Origin: Methanococcoides sp. | GTDB taxonomy: Archaea > Halobacteriota > Methanosarcinia > Methanosarcinales > Methanosarcinaceae | NCBI GenBank assembly: GCA_021108275.1 | Contig: JAIORD010000037.1 | Coordinates: 124,001 to 188,000 of the forward strand | Reading direction: 5' to 3' | DNA: 64,000 bases | Shown: piece by piece, positions 43,837 through 53,511 of the stretch | How positions within the stretch are numbered: position 1 is the stretch's first letter | How the letters are laid out: the number at the start of each line of letters is the position of its first letter | Notes under the pieces: model-generated | Seen by the model: only the letters and a program-made list of their open reading frames with translations | Told to the model about the DNA's origin: nothing | The model's database searches: none | Position numbers and translations under genes: made by a program

Positions 43837-45198
43837 TCAAAGATAGTTGTTGATGGTATCAGCAGCCAGCTTACCTGCACCCATTGCACTGATAACGGTT
43901 GCTGCACCAGTCACTGCGTCACCACCGGCACAAACGCCTTCGATAGAGGACATGCCTGCCTCATCTACGACAATTGTACCCCACGGCGTAACCTCGAGAC
44001 CTTTTGAACCATCGAAAATGATGGGGTTCGGTGAAGTGCCTATGGCCATTATAACAATATCAGCATCGACTATGTGCTCAGAGCCTTCTACGACCTCAGG
44101 CCGCCTGCGTCCTGAATCATCAGGTTCGCCAAGTTCCATCCTGACACATTCGACACCATTGACAGACATGTTCTCGCCTTCGATGATACGCACAGGATTG
44201 GTCAATAAGCGGAATACTATACCCTCTTCCTTTGCATGCTCGATCTCCTCACGCCTTGCAGGAAGTTCCTCATCGCTGCGTCTGTATACAATGCTGACCT
44301 CATCTGCACCAAGTCTCAAGGCACTGCGTGCAGCATCCATTGCCACATTTCCGCCACCTACAACAATAACGTTGCTGCCCCGCTTTATTGGTGTGTCGAA
44401 ACTATTATTGTATGCCTTCATCAGGTTCACACGCGTAAGGAACTCATTGGCAGAATAGACACCATTGAGATTCTCACCCTCGATCCCCATGAACTTTGGC
44501 AGACCTGCACCAGTTCCGAGGAAGACTGCATCAAATCTGTCAGTTAGCTGGTCAAGGGTCAGTATGCGACCGATAACGTAATCCATTTTGATATCAGCAC
44601 CGAGCTTTCTGATATAATCCACCTCTTCCTTTACAATGGCCTTTGGAAGCCTGAACTCAGGAATACCATAGATAAGTACACCGCCTGCCTCATGCAGAGC
44701 TTCGAATATGGTAACTGAGTGCCCTGCCTTTGCAAGGTCGGAAGCTGCAGTCAGACCTGCAGGGCCTGAACCGACTATTGCCACGGTCTTACCGGTAGAT
44801 GGTGCTACAACAGGGTCCTTTACACCAACTTCACGCTCACGGTCCGCACAGATCCTTTCAAGACGACCAATTGCAATTGGCTCGCTTTTCTTTCCGAGGA
44901 TACAAAGTTCCTCACACTGCTCTTCCTGAGGGCATACACGGCCGCACACAGCAGGGAGAGTGTTAGTGTATTTGATGATATTGATAGCTTCCTGGAAGTC
45001 GCCTTCCTTGATCTTTGAGATAAAGCCTGGAATATCAATGTTCACAGGACAGCCTTCCACACATTTAGGGTTCTTACACTCGAGGCAGCGCTCTGCTTCA
45101 AGGATAGCCTGCTCTTCGGTGTATCCTAAAGCGACCTCATCAAAGTTAGTGATACGTTCTTCAGGAGCTTGCTGAGGCATTTCCGGCCTTATTGACAT
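43837..45198 (-). CDS. NADPH-dependent glutamate synthase small subunit-like (NfnB/SudA type)
   Basis: A 453-residue flavoprotein. The N-terminal part has the four-cysteine iron-sulfur motifs (CLECKNPKCVEGCPV and CGRVCPQEEQCEELC). Two nucleotide-binding folds follow (VAIVGSGPAGLTAASDLA and IVVGGGNVAMDAARSA). With the next-upstream gene it forms an NfnAB/SudBA-like pair that exchanges electrons between NADPH, NADH and ferredoxin. The true function (glutamate synthase, sulfide dehydrogenase or bifurcating transhydrogenase) is not decided by sequence. The ATG at 45198 has GGAGATG upstream. Confidence 0.85.
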   Translation of the reverse strand: MSIRPEMPQQAPEERITNFDEVALGYTEEQAILEAERCLECKNPKCVEGCPVNIDIPGFISKIKEGDFQEAINIIKYTNTLPAVCGRVCPQEEQCEELCILGKKSEPIAIGRLERICADREREVGVKDPVVAPSTGKTVAIVGSGPAGLTAASDLAKAGHSVTIFEALHEAGGVLIYGIPEFRLPKAIVKEEVDYIRKLGADIKMDYVIGRILTLDQLTDRFDAVFLGTGAGLPKFMGIEGENLNGVYSANEFLTRVNLMKAYNNSFDTPIKRGSNVIVVGGGNVAMDAARSALRLGADEVSIVYRRSDEELPARREEIEHAKEEGIVFRLLTNPVRIIEGENMSVNGVECVRMELGEPDDSGRRRPEVVEGSEHIVDADIVIMAIGTSPNPIIFDGSKGLEVTPWGTIVVDEAGMSSIEGVCAGGDAVTGAATVISAMGAGKLAADTINNYL

Positions 45199-46040
45199 TT
45201 GCAATCATCTCCGCAGCCTTTCTGAGACTTTGTGATAGCATCAGCTTCTTCTTTACGATAAAAGGACAGACGGCTCATCAACAGATTGAAGTCCACATCC
45301 TTTGCGTTGAACTCAGGACCATCCACACAAGCGAATTTGACCTCACCACCAACATTGACACGGCAGCCGCCGCACATGCCGGTACCATCGACCATTATTG
45401 GATTGAGGCTAACGAGAGTCTCAACATCATATGGGGCAGTAACACCTGCAACTGCGCGCATCATGATAGGAGGACCGATAGCTACTATCCTGTCGATATG
45501 CTCCTCACCATCAAGAAGCTGCTTGACAAGGTCCGTTACAAAACCGTGGTGTCCCTTTGAACCATCATCTGTGGCCACAAGGACCTCATCGCTGGCAGCG
45601 ATCATCTCATCTTCGAGGATGAGCATGTCCTTATTTCGTGCCCCAATGATGGAAATTACCTTGTTCCCAGCTGCGCGATATTCTTTTGCCTGAGGATAGA
45701 TAGGAGCGATACCAACACCGCCGCCAACAAGCACAACAGTACCGAGCTTTTCGACCTCGGACTCTTTGCCAAGAGGGCCTACAAAATCAAGAAGTTCCTC
45801 GCCGGCGCTCATCTTTGCGAGCTGTTTTGTCGTTTTTCCCATTTCCTGGAAGATAATGGTGACAGACCCCTCATCTGCGTTGTAGTCTGCAATTGTAAGA
45901 GGGATCCTCTCACCAGCTTCATCGATACGAAGAATAATGAACTGCCCTGCCTTTGCGGCCGCAGCCACATCGGAAGCCTGGATGTTCATAAGGTGCACAT
46001 CCGGCACCAACTGACGTTTCTCTGTTATTTTGTATGCCAT
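45189..46040 (-). CDS. NfnA/SudB-like FAD/NAD-binding subunit
   Basis: A 283-residue protein of the ferredoxin-NADP reductase/dihydroorotate dehydrogenase electron-transfer family. It has FAD motif QFIILRIDEAGERIPLTI, NAD-binding VLVGGGVGIAPIYPQAKEY, and a C-terminal 2Fe-2S motif with CGGCRVNVGGEVKFAC. Its end overlaps the partner gene by 10 bases. An upstream promoter (46119-46132) serves both. Confidence 0.87.
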   Translation of the reverse strand: MAYKITEKRQLVPDVHLMNIQASDVAAAAKAGQFIILRIDEAGERIPLTIADYNADEGSVTIIFQEMGKTTKQLAKMSAGEELLDFVGPLGKESEVEKLGTVVLVGGGVGIAPIYPQAKEYRAAGNKVISIIGARNKDMLILEDEMIAASDEVLVATDDGSKGHHGFVTDLVKQLLDGEEHIDRIVAIGPPIMMRAVAGVTAPYDVETLVSLNPIMVDGTGMCGGCRVNVGGEVKFACVDGPEFNAKDVDFNLLMSRLSFYRKEEADAITKSQKGCGDDCKCQ

Positions 46041-46118
46041 GTGATCACTTTCATGCTACAGTCGGAAGTAAGTGTACTTTATAATATTATAATAATGTTT
46101 CTCGGAAACTGCTTATAT

Positions 46119-46132
46119 TATATAAAGGTTTC
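46119..46132 (-). promoter_or_regulatory. Promoter of the NfnAB/SudBA-like pair
   Basis: On the minus strand GAAACC (BRE) is followed by TTTATATA (TATA, 46119-46126), about 80 bases upstream of the ATG at 46040. Confidence 0.5.
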
Positions 46133-46219
46133 TTACAAATCCGAAAACCAAAGCAGTAGGCAGTTCTAGGACCTTAAAAGAAAAAAATACAATGAGCTTA
46201 ACGATAACTCAAAATTTAC

Positions 46220-46259
46220 AAAAAAAAGATGGGGTTTACCGGCATTTTCAGCCGGTAAA
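46220..46259 (-). terminator. Terminator of tRNA-Asp
   Basis: A perfect 9-bp hairpin (TTTACCGGC 46235-46243, GCCGGTAAA 46251-46259, loop of seven) lies 6 bases after the tRNA-Asp 3' end. On the minus strand CCCCATCTTTTTTTTG follows. Confidence 0.7.
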
Positions 46260-46265
46260 ATTGTA

Positions 46266-46338
46266 CGCCCGAACCGGGATTCGAACCCGAGTCGGAGCCT
46301 CGACAGGGCTCCATGATAGGCCTCTACACTATTCGGAC
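46266..46338 (-). tRNA. tRNA-Asp (GTC)
   Basis: A 73-base tRNA on the minus strand. Acceptor GTCCGAA pairs with TTCGGGC (one T-G wobble), the anticodon loop is CTGTCGA with anticodon GTC at 46302-46304, the T loop is TTCGAAT and the discriminator is G, as expected for Asp. CCA is not encoded. It lies 79 bases downstream of tRNA-Tyr and is followed by its own terminator, so the two are probably made from one transcript. Confidence 0.9.
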
Positions 46339-46417
46339 ATTGCGTTTGTTTGCTGTGTGAGCACACCCTTAATGCGCTGCCAGGTATATAAACCTTTTGC
46401 GAATTTAGGATGTTAAG

Positions 46418-46526
46418 TCCCGCCTCCCAGACTCGAACCGGGGACATCGCGGTGCCTGCGCGTTATGTGCGACAAGTCGCATATTCCATACTACAGCCGC
46501 GCACTCTACCACTGAGTTAAGGCGGG
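46418..46526 (-). tRNA. tRNA-Tyr (GTA) with a 37-base intron
   Basis: A 109-base gene on the minus strand with mature length 72. Acceptor CCCGCCT/AGGCGGG has the C1-G72 pair and A73 that mark archaeal tRNA-Tyr; the D stem is ACTC/GAGT. The anticodon GTA is at 46492-46494. An intron of about 37 bases (46454-46490) follows base 37, the usual site. The exon CTGT can pair with intron GCAG to give the 4-bp helix of a bulge-helix-bulge motif, with AG^T and GC^A bulges at the cut sites. The intron also contains a perfect GCGAC/GTCGC hairpin. Confidence 0.88.
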
Positions 46527-46824
46527 TCATACTGAAATCAGCATTATCCCATCCCACTAGTGTGAGATACATCCCCTTCATTGCCACAATAATATTTAAT
46601 CTTTTCGCCATATTGCCCATGAAAGCGACAAATGTGAACATAATGACGATCAAAATGAACAAAGGACAGCTGGATTACAGAGATTACGGATGAAGTTGTG
46701 AAGGAAGAACAGAGAGAATCGTAGAAAAATAACAGAAAAGACGGAACAAAAGAAAAGATGGGGCAGCCTGGATCGAAGATCGATCTTGCAGACGCCCGTA
46801 TTATCCAATATACAGATATCGGAA

Positions 46825-48011
46825 TTAGAAAGTATCAAGTTCGCCTTTGACCACCATATCAGTGATCTTGGTGATGTTCTCAAGCCAGTCGTCAATGACC
46901 ACTTCTGCTTCAGACCTGATGGCAGCAAAGTTCGCACCATCTTCAGGGATGACCTGTGCACTTGCCACGAGTGGCTGAGAGATAGAAGCTTGATATGGAC
47001 ATCGCTTACTTCATCAACAGCACTTACAACATCCCTTGCCATCTGTGTGGAAAGCAGGTTGTAGATCTTACCAATGTGGTTGATAGGATTCTTACCGCTT
47101 GTTGCTTCCATGCTCATTGGCCTGCTTGGAGTGATAAGACCGTTGCTTCTGTTACCACGACCTACTGAACCATCATCACCCATTTCAGCAGATGTACCTG
47201 TAACGGTAAGGAAAACGCAGTCACAGCCACCATCGACCTTATCAGCAGCATTGATATGAGCTGAAACTGTCCTGTCGGTATACTTTGTAGCAAGATCAAG
47301 AACGTATTCGGTCATCTCTTCCTTTGCATTGATGTAGTGGTCCATGTCATCGATGTGCCTGCCCACCATACCACAGCAGATGGTAAGAGAGATATCATCG
47401 TTCTCCCTGAGACCCATGACCTTTATATCTTCCCCGATTCCAGGGATCTTCTTTTTCTTAAGGTCTGTCAAAAGCTGTCTCTCGGTATTGTAGACGACCT
47501 GTTCAAGTTCCGAGAAAGGAGCATGCCCCACACCGAATGAGGTATCGTTAGCCATTGGAACATGGTCCCTGGTGAAAACATCCCTGAGATCAGAAGAACC
47601 CGTCCCAAGCTTGCAGTCAATGATCATATCCCGCTCAAGGTCCATAGCAGGAATGGTGTTACGAACATATTCACGTGCAGCCTGGAGGGCAACTGCCTCT
47701 GCAGGGATCTCCATACCATCGAATTCCATGGTAGCCCTTCCGACAAGAAGAGTGTAAATAGGTTTGAGAACCTCGCCGCCTCCGAATTCAGGCCGGGACC
47801 TTCCTGCAACGATCTGGGTCTCATCTGTGTTGTGGTGAAGGATAGCTCCACACTTGTCAATGTATTCTTTACAAAGAGCACGGCTCACAGCTTCTGCGAG
47901 ACCATCACTGATACTGTCCGGATGACCTATACCTTTCCTTTCAACAAGCTCGGTCTCCTGTTTTTCGATAGGAGTCTCATGGAGATGTTCCACTTTGATA
48001 TTTCGGATCAT
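46825..48011 (-). pseudogene. metK: S-adenosylmethionine synthetase (archaeal MAT) with disrupted reading frame
   Basis: The first ~345 codons (48011 to about 46985) match archaeal MAT, including ERKGIGHPDSISDGLAEAVS and [18 protein letters not shown]. After the VHIKLLS segment the frame runs into unrelated sequence and on to 46650. The true C-terminus (QPLVASAQVIPEDGANF ... KGELDTF then TAA at 46825-46827) continues in another frame. About seven family residues (QIGxPIx) are missing at the join (about 46975-46990), so a deletion of roughly 19 bases is likely. The enzyme is normally essential. Confidence 0.8.
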
Positions 48012-48099
48012 ATGTAGCCTCTTTTTTATAAATTTGATAAATCAGATAGAAATGTGAAAACCACATGTCGGTTGGATTCAATCTATAAGATGAACAATT

Positions 48100-48114
48100 T
48101 ATATATAATCATTA
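48100..48114 (-). promoter_or_regulatory. Candidate metK TATA box
   Basis: On the minus strand ATTATATATAAATTG lies about 90 bases upstream of metK. This divergent 298-base region serves metK and hisG. Confidence 0.4.
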
Positions 48115-48208
48115 CTACTCATGTGCACATTCATAACCTACAGTAATAAGAGTAGATGATGAAAAAGGATGGAAATTATCGTCAACATTCTCAATGCCAC
48201 CATGCAAT

Positions 48209-48219
48209 ACTTATAAAGG
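48209..48219 (+). promoter_or_regulatory. Candidate hisG TATA box
   Basis: ACTTATAAAGG about 90 bases upstream of the hisG ATG is the best TATA-like match on the plus strand of the gap. Confidence 0.4.
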
Positions 48220-48309
48220 ATAAATGTGTTTCAAGACATAGACCCAAGAACAGTTCTATAATAGATAGAACAAAATACAACTAAACCCGTTCTGTGAGAA
48301 GGACTTCAT

Positions 48310-49164
48310 ATGATACGTATTGCAATACCTAACAAAGGAAGATTACACGAGCCCACCATACAGATGTTCAAGGAAGCAGGACTTCCCGTACTTGGTGGAT
48401 CCAACAGAAAGCTGTTTGCAAAAACAAACGACCCAGAGATCACATTCCTGTTCGCAAGAGCAGCCGACATTCCGGAATATGTTCAGGATGGGGCGGCAGA
48501 TGTCGGCATCACCGGACTGGACCTTATCTCTGAGACCGAGTCAGATGTAGAGATGCTCCTTGACCTTAAATATGGAGGAGCAGACCTTGTACTTGCAGTA
48601 CCTGAAGAATCAGACATCTCATCGGCAAATGGCCTTGAAGGAATGCGTGTGGCAACTGAGTTCCCCGGCATCACTGAAAGGTATTTCAAAAATCTCGGGA
48701 TAAACATTGATGTAGTAAAGGTCAGCGGTGCATGTGAGATGACACCACATGTTGGTATTGCAGATGCCATTGTGGACATCTCCAGTTCAGGAACGACGCT
48801 TGTGATGAACCATCTCAAGGTCATCGAAAAGGTGTTCTCATCATCCATATATCTGATCGCAAATCACGAAACAGCAAAAACGGAAGAGAAGATAGAACAC
48901 ATCAAAACAGCCCTTGAGAGCGTCATGCATGCCAAAGCAAAGCGATATCTGATGATGAACGCTCCAACCACGGTGCTCGATGATGTAAAAGAAGTCCTCC
49001 CCGGACTTGCCGGACCAACTATAATGAAAGTCGAATCCAAGGAAGATATCGTGGCAGTACATGCCGTCGTGGACGCAGACATCATCTTTGCCACCATTAC
49101 AAAGCTTAAAGCTGCAGGTGCTTTCGACATACTCGTAATGCCCATCGAGAGAATGATACCCTGA
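48310..49164 (+). CDS. hisG: ATP phosphoribosyltransferase, long form
   Basis: First enzyme of histidine synthesis: joins ATP and PRPP. The 284-residue length includes the C-terminal ACT-like regulatory domain (from about 215) that binds histidine, so the enzyme is the HisG-L type and needs no HisZ. Motifs: RIAIPNKGRLHEP at the start, DVGITGLDLISE, and CEMTPHVGIADAIVDISSSGTTL (PRPP binding). hisA and hisB follow on the same strand. Confidence 0.96.
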   Translation: MIRIAIPNKGRLHEPTIQMFKEAGLPVLGGSNRKLFAKTNDPEITFLFARAADIPEYVQDGAADVGITGLDLISETESDVEMLLDLKYGGADLVLAVPEESDISSANGLEGMRVATEFPGITERYFKNLGINIDVVKVSGACEMTPHVGIADAIVDISSSGTTLVMNHLKVIEKVFSSSIYLIANHETAKTEEKIEHIKTALESVMHAKAKRYLMMNAPTTVLDDVKEVLPGLAGPTIMKVESKEDIVAVHAVVDADIIFATITKLKAAGAFDILVMPIERMIP

Positions 49165-49174
49165 AGGTGACAAG

Positions 49175-49915
49175 ATGAGCTTTGAAGTGATACCGGCAGT
49201 CGATATGAAAGGCGGCAAATGTGTGCAGCTCGTTCAGGGCGTACCCGGAAGCGAGATGATATCCCTCGATAACCCCGTTGAAGTCGCCCTTGACTGGGTT
49301 TCCCAGGGCGCAAGAACACTACACCTCATCGATCTTGATGGTGCAATAGAAGGGAACAGAACGAATGCACCCATTATAAAGAAGATCGTCGAGAAATGCA
49401 AACTCCAGGGAATATACATTCAGGTAGGCGGAGGAATACGTTCCTTCGAAGATGCTGCAGCTTTACTCGATATTGGTATTGACAAAGTGATCATCAGCAC
49501 CGCTGCATTAAGGGATCCCGAACTTATCAAAAGGCTCTCCGATGAATTTGGAAGTGAACATATAAATGTTGCACTCGATTCAAAGAACGGAAAGATATCC
49601 ATCGAAGGTTGGACAAAGGAATCAGAACATACAGCAGTTGAGATGGGAAGCCAGTTTGAAGAGAAGGGCGCTGGAAGCATTCTGTTCACGAACATTGACT
49701 CCGAAGGCCTGTTAAATGGAGTGGACCCGAAACCTACTGAAGCGCTTGTCAATGCTGTCACCATACCCGTGATCGCATCCGGCGGTGTAACTACCCTTGA
49801 AGATATTGTCACACTGAAGAACACCGGTGCAGCAGGTGTTGTTGTGGGAAGTGCATTATACAAGAAAAAGTTCACACTGACAGAAGCAATAGATATCATC
49901 AGTGATGAAAATTGA
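49175..49915 (+). CDS. hisA: HisA, ProFAR isomerase
   Basis: A 246-residue TIM-barrel enzyme that isomerises the fourth intermediate of histidine synthesis. [15 protein letters not shown] near the start carries the catalytic Asp (residue 10), [15 protein letters not shown] and [13 protein letters not shown] are the two phosphate loops. The start ATG lies 10 bases after hisG, with AAGGTGACA as ribosome binding site. Confidence 0.96.
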   Translation: MSFEVIPAVDMKGGKCVQLVQGVPGSEMISLDNPVEVALDWVSQGARTLHLIDLDGAIEGNRTNAPIIKKIVEKCKLQGIYIQVGGGIRSFEDAAALLDIGIDKVIISTAALRDPELIKRLSDEFGSEHINVALDSKNGKISIEGWTKESEHTAVEMGSQFEEKGAGSILFTNIDSEGLLNGVDPKPTEALVNAVTIPVIASGGVTTLEDIVTLKNTGAAGVVVGSALYKKKFTLTEAIDIISDEN

Positions 49916-49940
49916 TCATCGAAACCGGCAGAGGAACAGC

Positions 49941-50516
49941 ATGAGAAACGCAAAGATCGCACGTAAGACAAAAGAGACGGATATCCAGATGGAACTCGAT
50001 CTGGATGGCAATGGTTCATCTAATATTGACACAGGCATCGGTTTTTTCGACCACATGCTTACCGCTTTTGCAAGACACGGAAATTTTGATCTGACCATCG
50101 AAGCCACCGGTGACCTCATCGTTGATGAACATCACCTGATAGAGGACACCGCAATAGTTCTTGGCCAGGCACTCTCTGAAGCACTCGGAGATAAGAACGG
50201 GATCGCCAGATTCGGAGATGCACGCATCCCAATGGATGAAGCCCTTGCAGATGTGGTTCTCGACCTTGGAGGAAGGACCTACCTTGTAATGAATGCTCAG
50301 TTCGAGTCCCCTAGGGTCGGTGAAATGAACACTCAACTTGTGAGACACTTCTTTGAGTCCATCACAGACAATTCAAAGATGAACCTGCACATAACTGTCA
50401 CAGGTTACAATGACCACCACAAGATAGAGGCCCTTTTCAAAGCCTTTGCATACGCCCTCCGCCGTGCTGTCAAGATTGAAGGCGAAGGCATCAAAAGTAC
50501 AAAAGGTGTGCTTTAA
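49941..50516 (+). CDS. hisB: HisB, imidazoleglycerol-phosphate dehydratase
   Basis: A 191-residue enzyme with the paired metal-binding motifs [15 protein letters not shown] and [22 protein letters not shown]. The frame is open from 49902, which would overlap hisA, but ATG 49941 has CAGAGGAACAGC upstream and the family-typical start [13 protein letters not shown]. It dehydrates imidazoleglycerol phosphate. The end lies just before a bidirectional-type hairpin. Confidence 0.95.
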   Translation: MRNAKIARKTKETDIQMELDLDGNGSSNIDTGIGFFDHMLTAFARHGNFDLTIEATGDLIVDEHHLIEDTAIVLGQALSEALGDKNGIARFGDARIPMDEALADVVLDLGGRTYLVMNAQFESPRVGEMNTQLVRHFFESITDNSKMNLHITVTGYNDHHKIEALFKAFAYALRRAVKIEGEGIKSTKGVL

Positions 50517-50536
50517 AGCAACCTAACAAAATGGAA

Positions 50537-50571
50537 AAGCCGTATTATTACGGCTTACTTGAACTTTTTTT
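50537..50571 (+). terminator. Hairpin terminator between hisB and the MutS-like gene
   Basis: An 8-bp perfect stem AAGCCGTA/TACGGCTT (50537-50544, 50549-50556) with loop TTAT is followed on the plus strand by ACTTGAACTTTTTTTG. The same TTAT loop occurs in the fpo terminator. It sits at the stop of the convergent MutS-like gene and may serve both. Confidence 0.6.
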
Positions 50572-52675
50572 GTAATCTTTTATAAAAGTCCTGCTCCAGA
50601 CCATTTGACTTTCTTGACAGACGCTCGACTATGAGCTCAGGAGTGCTCTTTGCAACATAATTGTACCTTGGCGTCCTTTCAACTATAAGGTTCAGGTCCT
50701 TGTCAAGCCCGCTTGCCTCGATACCATCAACGCGTACATTGCATTCAGTGTTCTCAAGGATCAGTTCTGATAAATGGGACACAAAAATTGACATGCCGTT
50801 ATTATTCTCAGAAAGCACCTCCAGTATTCCCGAGATTATCTTTGCAGAAGCTCCCGGCTCAGTAATGGATTCCAGTTCATCTGCCAGAACAAGCTTTGAA
50901 GAATCATTTGCAACAACCGAGAAATCAACAAGGGTGGTCTCGAAAGCTCCTGCATCCAGAGTACCTTTGGATTTTCCAAAATGATAGAACTCTTCCGCAA
51001 GACCTATCTCCATGTTCATGGCAGGGGTTGGGAAGCCCATGTGAGCAAGAATAACACACTGTGCCACCAATTCAAGCAGAGAGGTCTTTCCCCCTGAATT
51101 GACACCACTCAAAAGAACAACACGACTACCATTCCCATCAGGATCATAGGAGGTATTACCTACCGAATAATCAATAGGTACGACCGAACCATGCCGCGTT
51201 CTTATGAAAAGGTTCGATGCCGACTCGAACGCAATACCAGTCCCTTCAATGAACTCAGGAAGATGAAGGTCGAACTCCTTTGCAAAGCACCCTATTGAAA
51301 AGCCCACATCGAAATCAAGGGCTTCGTGAACCATCCTTTGTGCAACATCATGGAACTCCGAGAGTGTTCTCGCAATATTGCATTTGTGACGAACCTTCAA
51401 TTTTTCCACTTGATTTGCGATCTGCTGTTTAAAAGAATACAGGCATTCCTGTTTCACTTCAATAGGATGAGAGATCTCGTCCGAGAAAAAGGAAGCAAGG
51501 GACAACAGCTCATTCCGTTCAAGCCCCAGATCCGCCACGATCTTCTCTTTTGCGGTCTTGATAACAGAACTGTAAGAATGGAACAGCTCTTTTTCTAGCA
51601 GGTCCTTTATCTCCATTTTCCCGTTCATCACCTTAAGCATGTCCTGACCGCTAAGCGTAAGTTTGCTCTCCTCCAGACAGGAATTAAGAGTGACATTGGC
51701 AGCAGTAATGGTTTCTGAAACACAATTATCGACATTTCTGGTGATCATCATAAGGCGATCGATACTATTATCAGAACCCTCCCTGACATCCCCATCCCCA
51801 TCTATAAGAGAAAGGGTCTGCTTTAATCTTTCAATATCATCGTCCGCAATATCTTCAAGGGAACATATACCTGAACAGCGTAATATTTCAACCATTTGGA
51901 TACAGCATTCAAGCGTATTAAGATTCCTCGCAAAGAAGTAGATCTCCTTCTCCGGCACTATCTGCCACATATTTGCTTTGCGAATATCAGGAATGAACTC
52001 AGGATCAACATCTTCAGGAAGGTCAAAGGCCATACACTTGTCATCAGCAGCAACAACATGGGAATACCCCCTTGCAGTATCAACGAACTCCCCCGCACCC
52101 TTCACGAACTGGACATCCAGAAGATCCCCGAACATCTGCCGTGCAACTTCATACTGCTTGCTATCAGCGGTCAGGATCGCCCTGGACCTAACTTTCGGCG
52201 GGTTGCATTTGACATCCAGAGCCTTTACATTGGATAGAAGCGAGATAAGTTCTTCATTGTCCCCCAATAAGCAAGCAGTCCTAATATGCCCGGCAACATC
52301 CTTCCTAATATCCTCAATGAGTGCCTTTTTGCTTGCAGGATAAGGTATGTAGACATGAAGCTTGTCCTTTGCATATCTTGTATGTGTGAACTGCTTGATG
52401 ATATCCAGGAGCCTCTCATAGATATCCGAAGCTTCCTTTGTCTTAAGGAAATCTTCCATACTAACACCTTCGAACTGTGCACGCACTTCGTGTACAAGAG
52501 AAATAGCATATCTTTGCCCCACTCCTTCAACTTCGGAAATACTTGCGATGTCACCGCTTAAAATAGCATCCATTGCCCTATCCTCCCCACCAAAATGCTC
52601 CTGAAAGCGTTTCGCCATTTTCTCACCAATACGCGGAATATCCTGTAACACATTCATTTTCTCACCCATTTTCAT
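50555..52675 (-). CDS. Helix-hairpin-helix MutS-like ATPase
   Basis: A 706-residue protein. Residues about 8-66 hold two helix-hairpin-helix units (VLQDIPRIGEKMAKRFQ, ISEVEGVGQRYAISLV). The MutS-type ATPase domain is C-terminal: Walker A GVNSGGKT (524-531), the MutS segment GAFETTLVDF (576-585), Walker B LVLADELES. No N-terminal mismatch-binding domain and no Smr nuclease domain are visible, so it is not classical MutS or MutS2. The ATG at 52675 overlaps the upstream gene; GGGTGAG also suits ATG 52657. Probable DNA-junction or repair ATPase. Confidence 0.82.
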   Translation of the reverse strand: MKMGEKMNVLQDIPRIGEKMAKRFQEHFGGEDRAMDAILSGDIASISEVEGVGQRYAISLVHEVRAQFEGVSMEDFLKTKEASDIYERLLDIIKQFTHTRYAKDKLHVYIPYPASKKALIEDIRKDVAGHIRTACLLGDNEELISLLSNVKALDVKCNPPKVRSRAILTADSKQYEVARQMFGDLLDVQFVKGAGEFVDTARGYSHVVAADDKCMAFDLPEDVDPEFIPDIRKANMWQIVPEKEIYFFARNLNTLECCIQMVEILRCSGICSLEDIADDDIERLKQTLSLIDGDGDVREGSDNSIDRLMMITRNVDNCVSETITAANVTLNSCLEESKLTLSGQDMLKVMNGKMEIKDLLEKELFHSYSSVIKTAKEKIVADLGLERNELLSLASFFSDEISHPIEVKQECLYSFKQQIANQVEKLKVRHKCNIARTLSEFHDVAQRMVHEALDFDVGFSIGCFAKEFDLHLPEFIEGTGIAFESASNLFIRTRHGSVVPIDYSVGNTSYDPDGNGSRVVLLSGVNSGGKTSLLELVAQCVILAHMGFPTPAMNMEIGLAEEFYHFGKSKGTLDAGAFETTLVDFSVVANDSSKLVLADELESITEPGASAKIISGILEVLSENNNGMSIFVSHLSELILENTECNVRVDGIEASGLDKDLNLIVERTPRYNYVAKSTPELIVERLSRKSNGLEQDFYKRLQKKFK

Positions 52676-53511
52676 GCAAAACTATCCAGGGTACAGCCAG
52701 CAATGCCCCTTTCAACCTTATAACGATCTCTTTTTGACATCTTGCTCATCGAAGCAGAACTTTTGGGCTGCATTTTCTTTGCAAGCCCATGATTTCTCCT
52801 TGAATCTATCATCTGGGAATTATAGTAGAGGTCCCAGAGCTCATCCACATCATCCGATTTTGATGTTGACCGAAGGCTTTCCACAAAGGATGAGGTGATC
52901 TTTGCAAACCTATCAAGTCCAATAAGATCACCATTGCCTACCCACGCAGAACCATTTTTGATAACTGCCACAGGAACGTCTGGATTTTTCCTGACAAGCC
53001 ACCTGCAGAACATATCCGCGATATCGTGAGGAGTATCAATAACAACAGACAGTATGCCACCTTTAAGCTCCGGTCGTGCGAACATACACAACCTCTCGTA
53101 TGCTTTGCCAACCTCACGCATATAATTATAATACCGTTTTGCGATCTTGCTCTTCCCTGAATAAAGTCCATCAGTATCGCCATTACAGGAAACCAACAGT
53201 CGCACAAGCCCAGCAGGATCACAACCCTTGTGCCTTAGAAGAAGATCTACGTACCGTAGAGGATCGGGGTCGAACCTTGCCATACGAGGTTTACTTTTTC
53301 CGAATATCTCCTTGGATAAGGACTCGGACCGATAAGAAGGATCAAAACCTACCATATTGATTTCACCCTCGATACCTGAAAGATCGAGTTTCCCCTTAAG
53401 CTCCCCCACATCGCTCGCAAATATCAGTTCAGAACCAGGGTCTTCCCTGAAAGCTAAACATGCAAGCAGTACACCCTCTACACTGGACCTAAAAGCTATT
53501 ATTATGAGCAA
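52672..53511 (-). CDS. DUF4130-like protein partner of a radical-SAM enzyme
   Basis: A 279-residue protein beginning LIIIAFRSSVEGVLLACLAFRED, with a charged Arg/Lys-rich middle and a C-terminal MSKRDRYKVERG. It matches my memory of the family (TIGR03915/DUF4130) that is encoded beside radical-SAM protein TIGR03916 in bacteria and archaea and has been named a probable DNA metabolism protein without experimental data. Its TTG start (53511) overlaps the radical-SAM gene by 10 bases; its stop overlaps the MutS-like start (ATGA). Confidence 0.78.
   Translation of the reverse strand: MLIIIAFRSSVEGVLLACLAFREDPGSELIFASDVGELKGKLDLSGIEGEINMVGFDPSYRSESLSKEIFGKSKPRMARFDPDPLRYVDLLLRHKGCDPAGLVRLLVSCNGDTDGLYSGKSKIAKRYYNYMREVGKAYERLCMFARPELKGGILSVVIDTPHDIADMFCRWLVRKNPDVPVAVIKNGSAWVGNGDLIGLDRFAKITSSFVESLRSTSKSDDVDELWDLYYNSQMIDSRRNHGLAKKMQPKSSASMSKMSKRDRYKVERGIAGCTLDSFA

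Noticed and set aside
46235-46259. Perfect inverted repeat TTTACCGGC/GCCGGTAAA as an end of an insertion sequence
   Set aside because: It lies 6 bases after tRNA-Asp and is followed by eight T residues on the transcribed strand; a terminator explains it fully, and no direct repeats flank it.
46970-46995. Programmed ribosomal frameshift in metK
   Set aside because: A slippery site would not also remove the conserved QIGxPI residues. The missing codons favour a deletion or a sequence error.
46650-47010. Long extension of the metK reading frame as a genuine new C-terminal domain
   Set aside because: The extension is rich in Ser, Leu, Phe and Arg with no fold pattern, while the conserved MAT C-terminus is found in another frame on the same strand. 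The frame after the break is therefore not functional.
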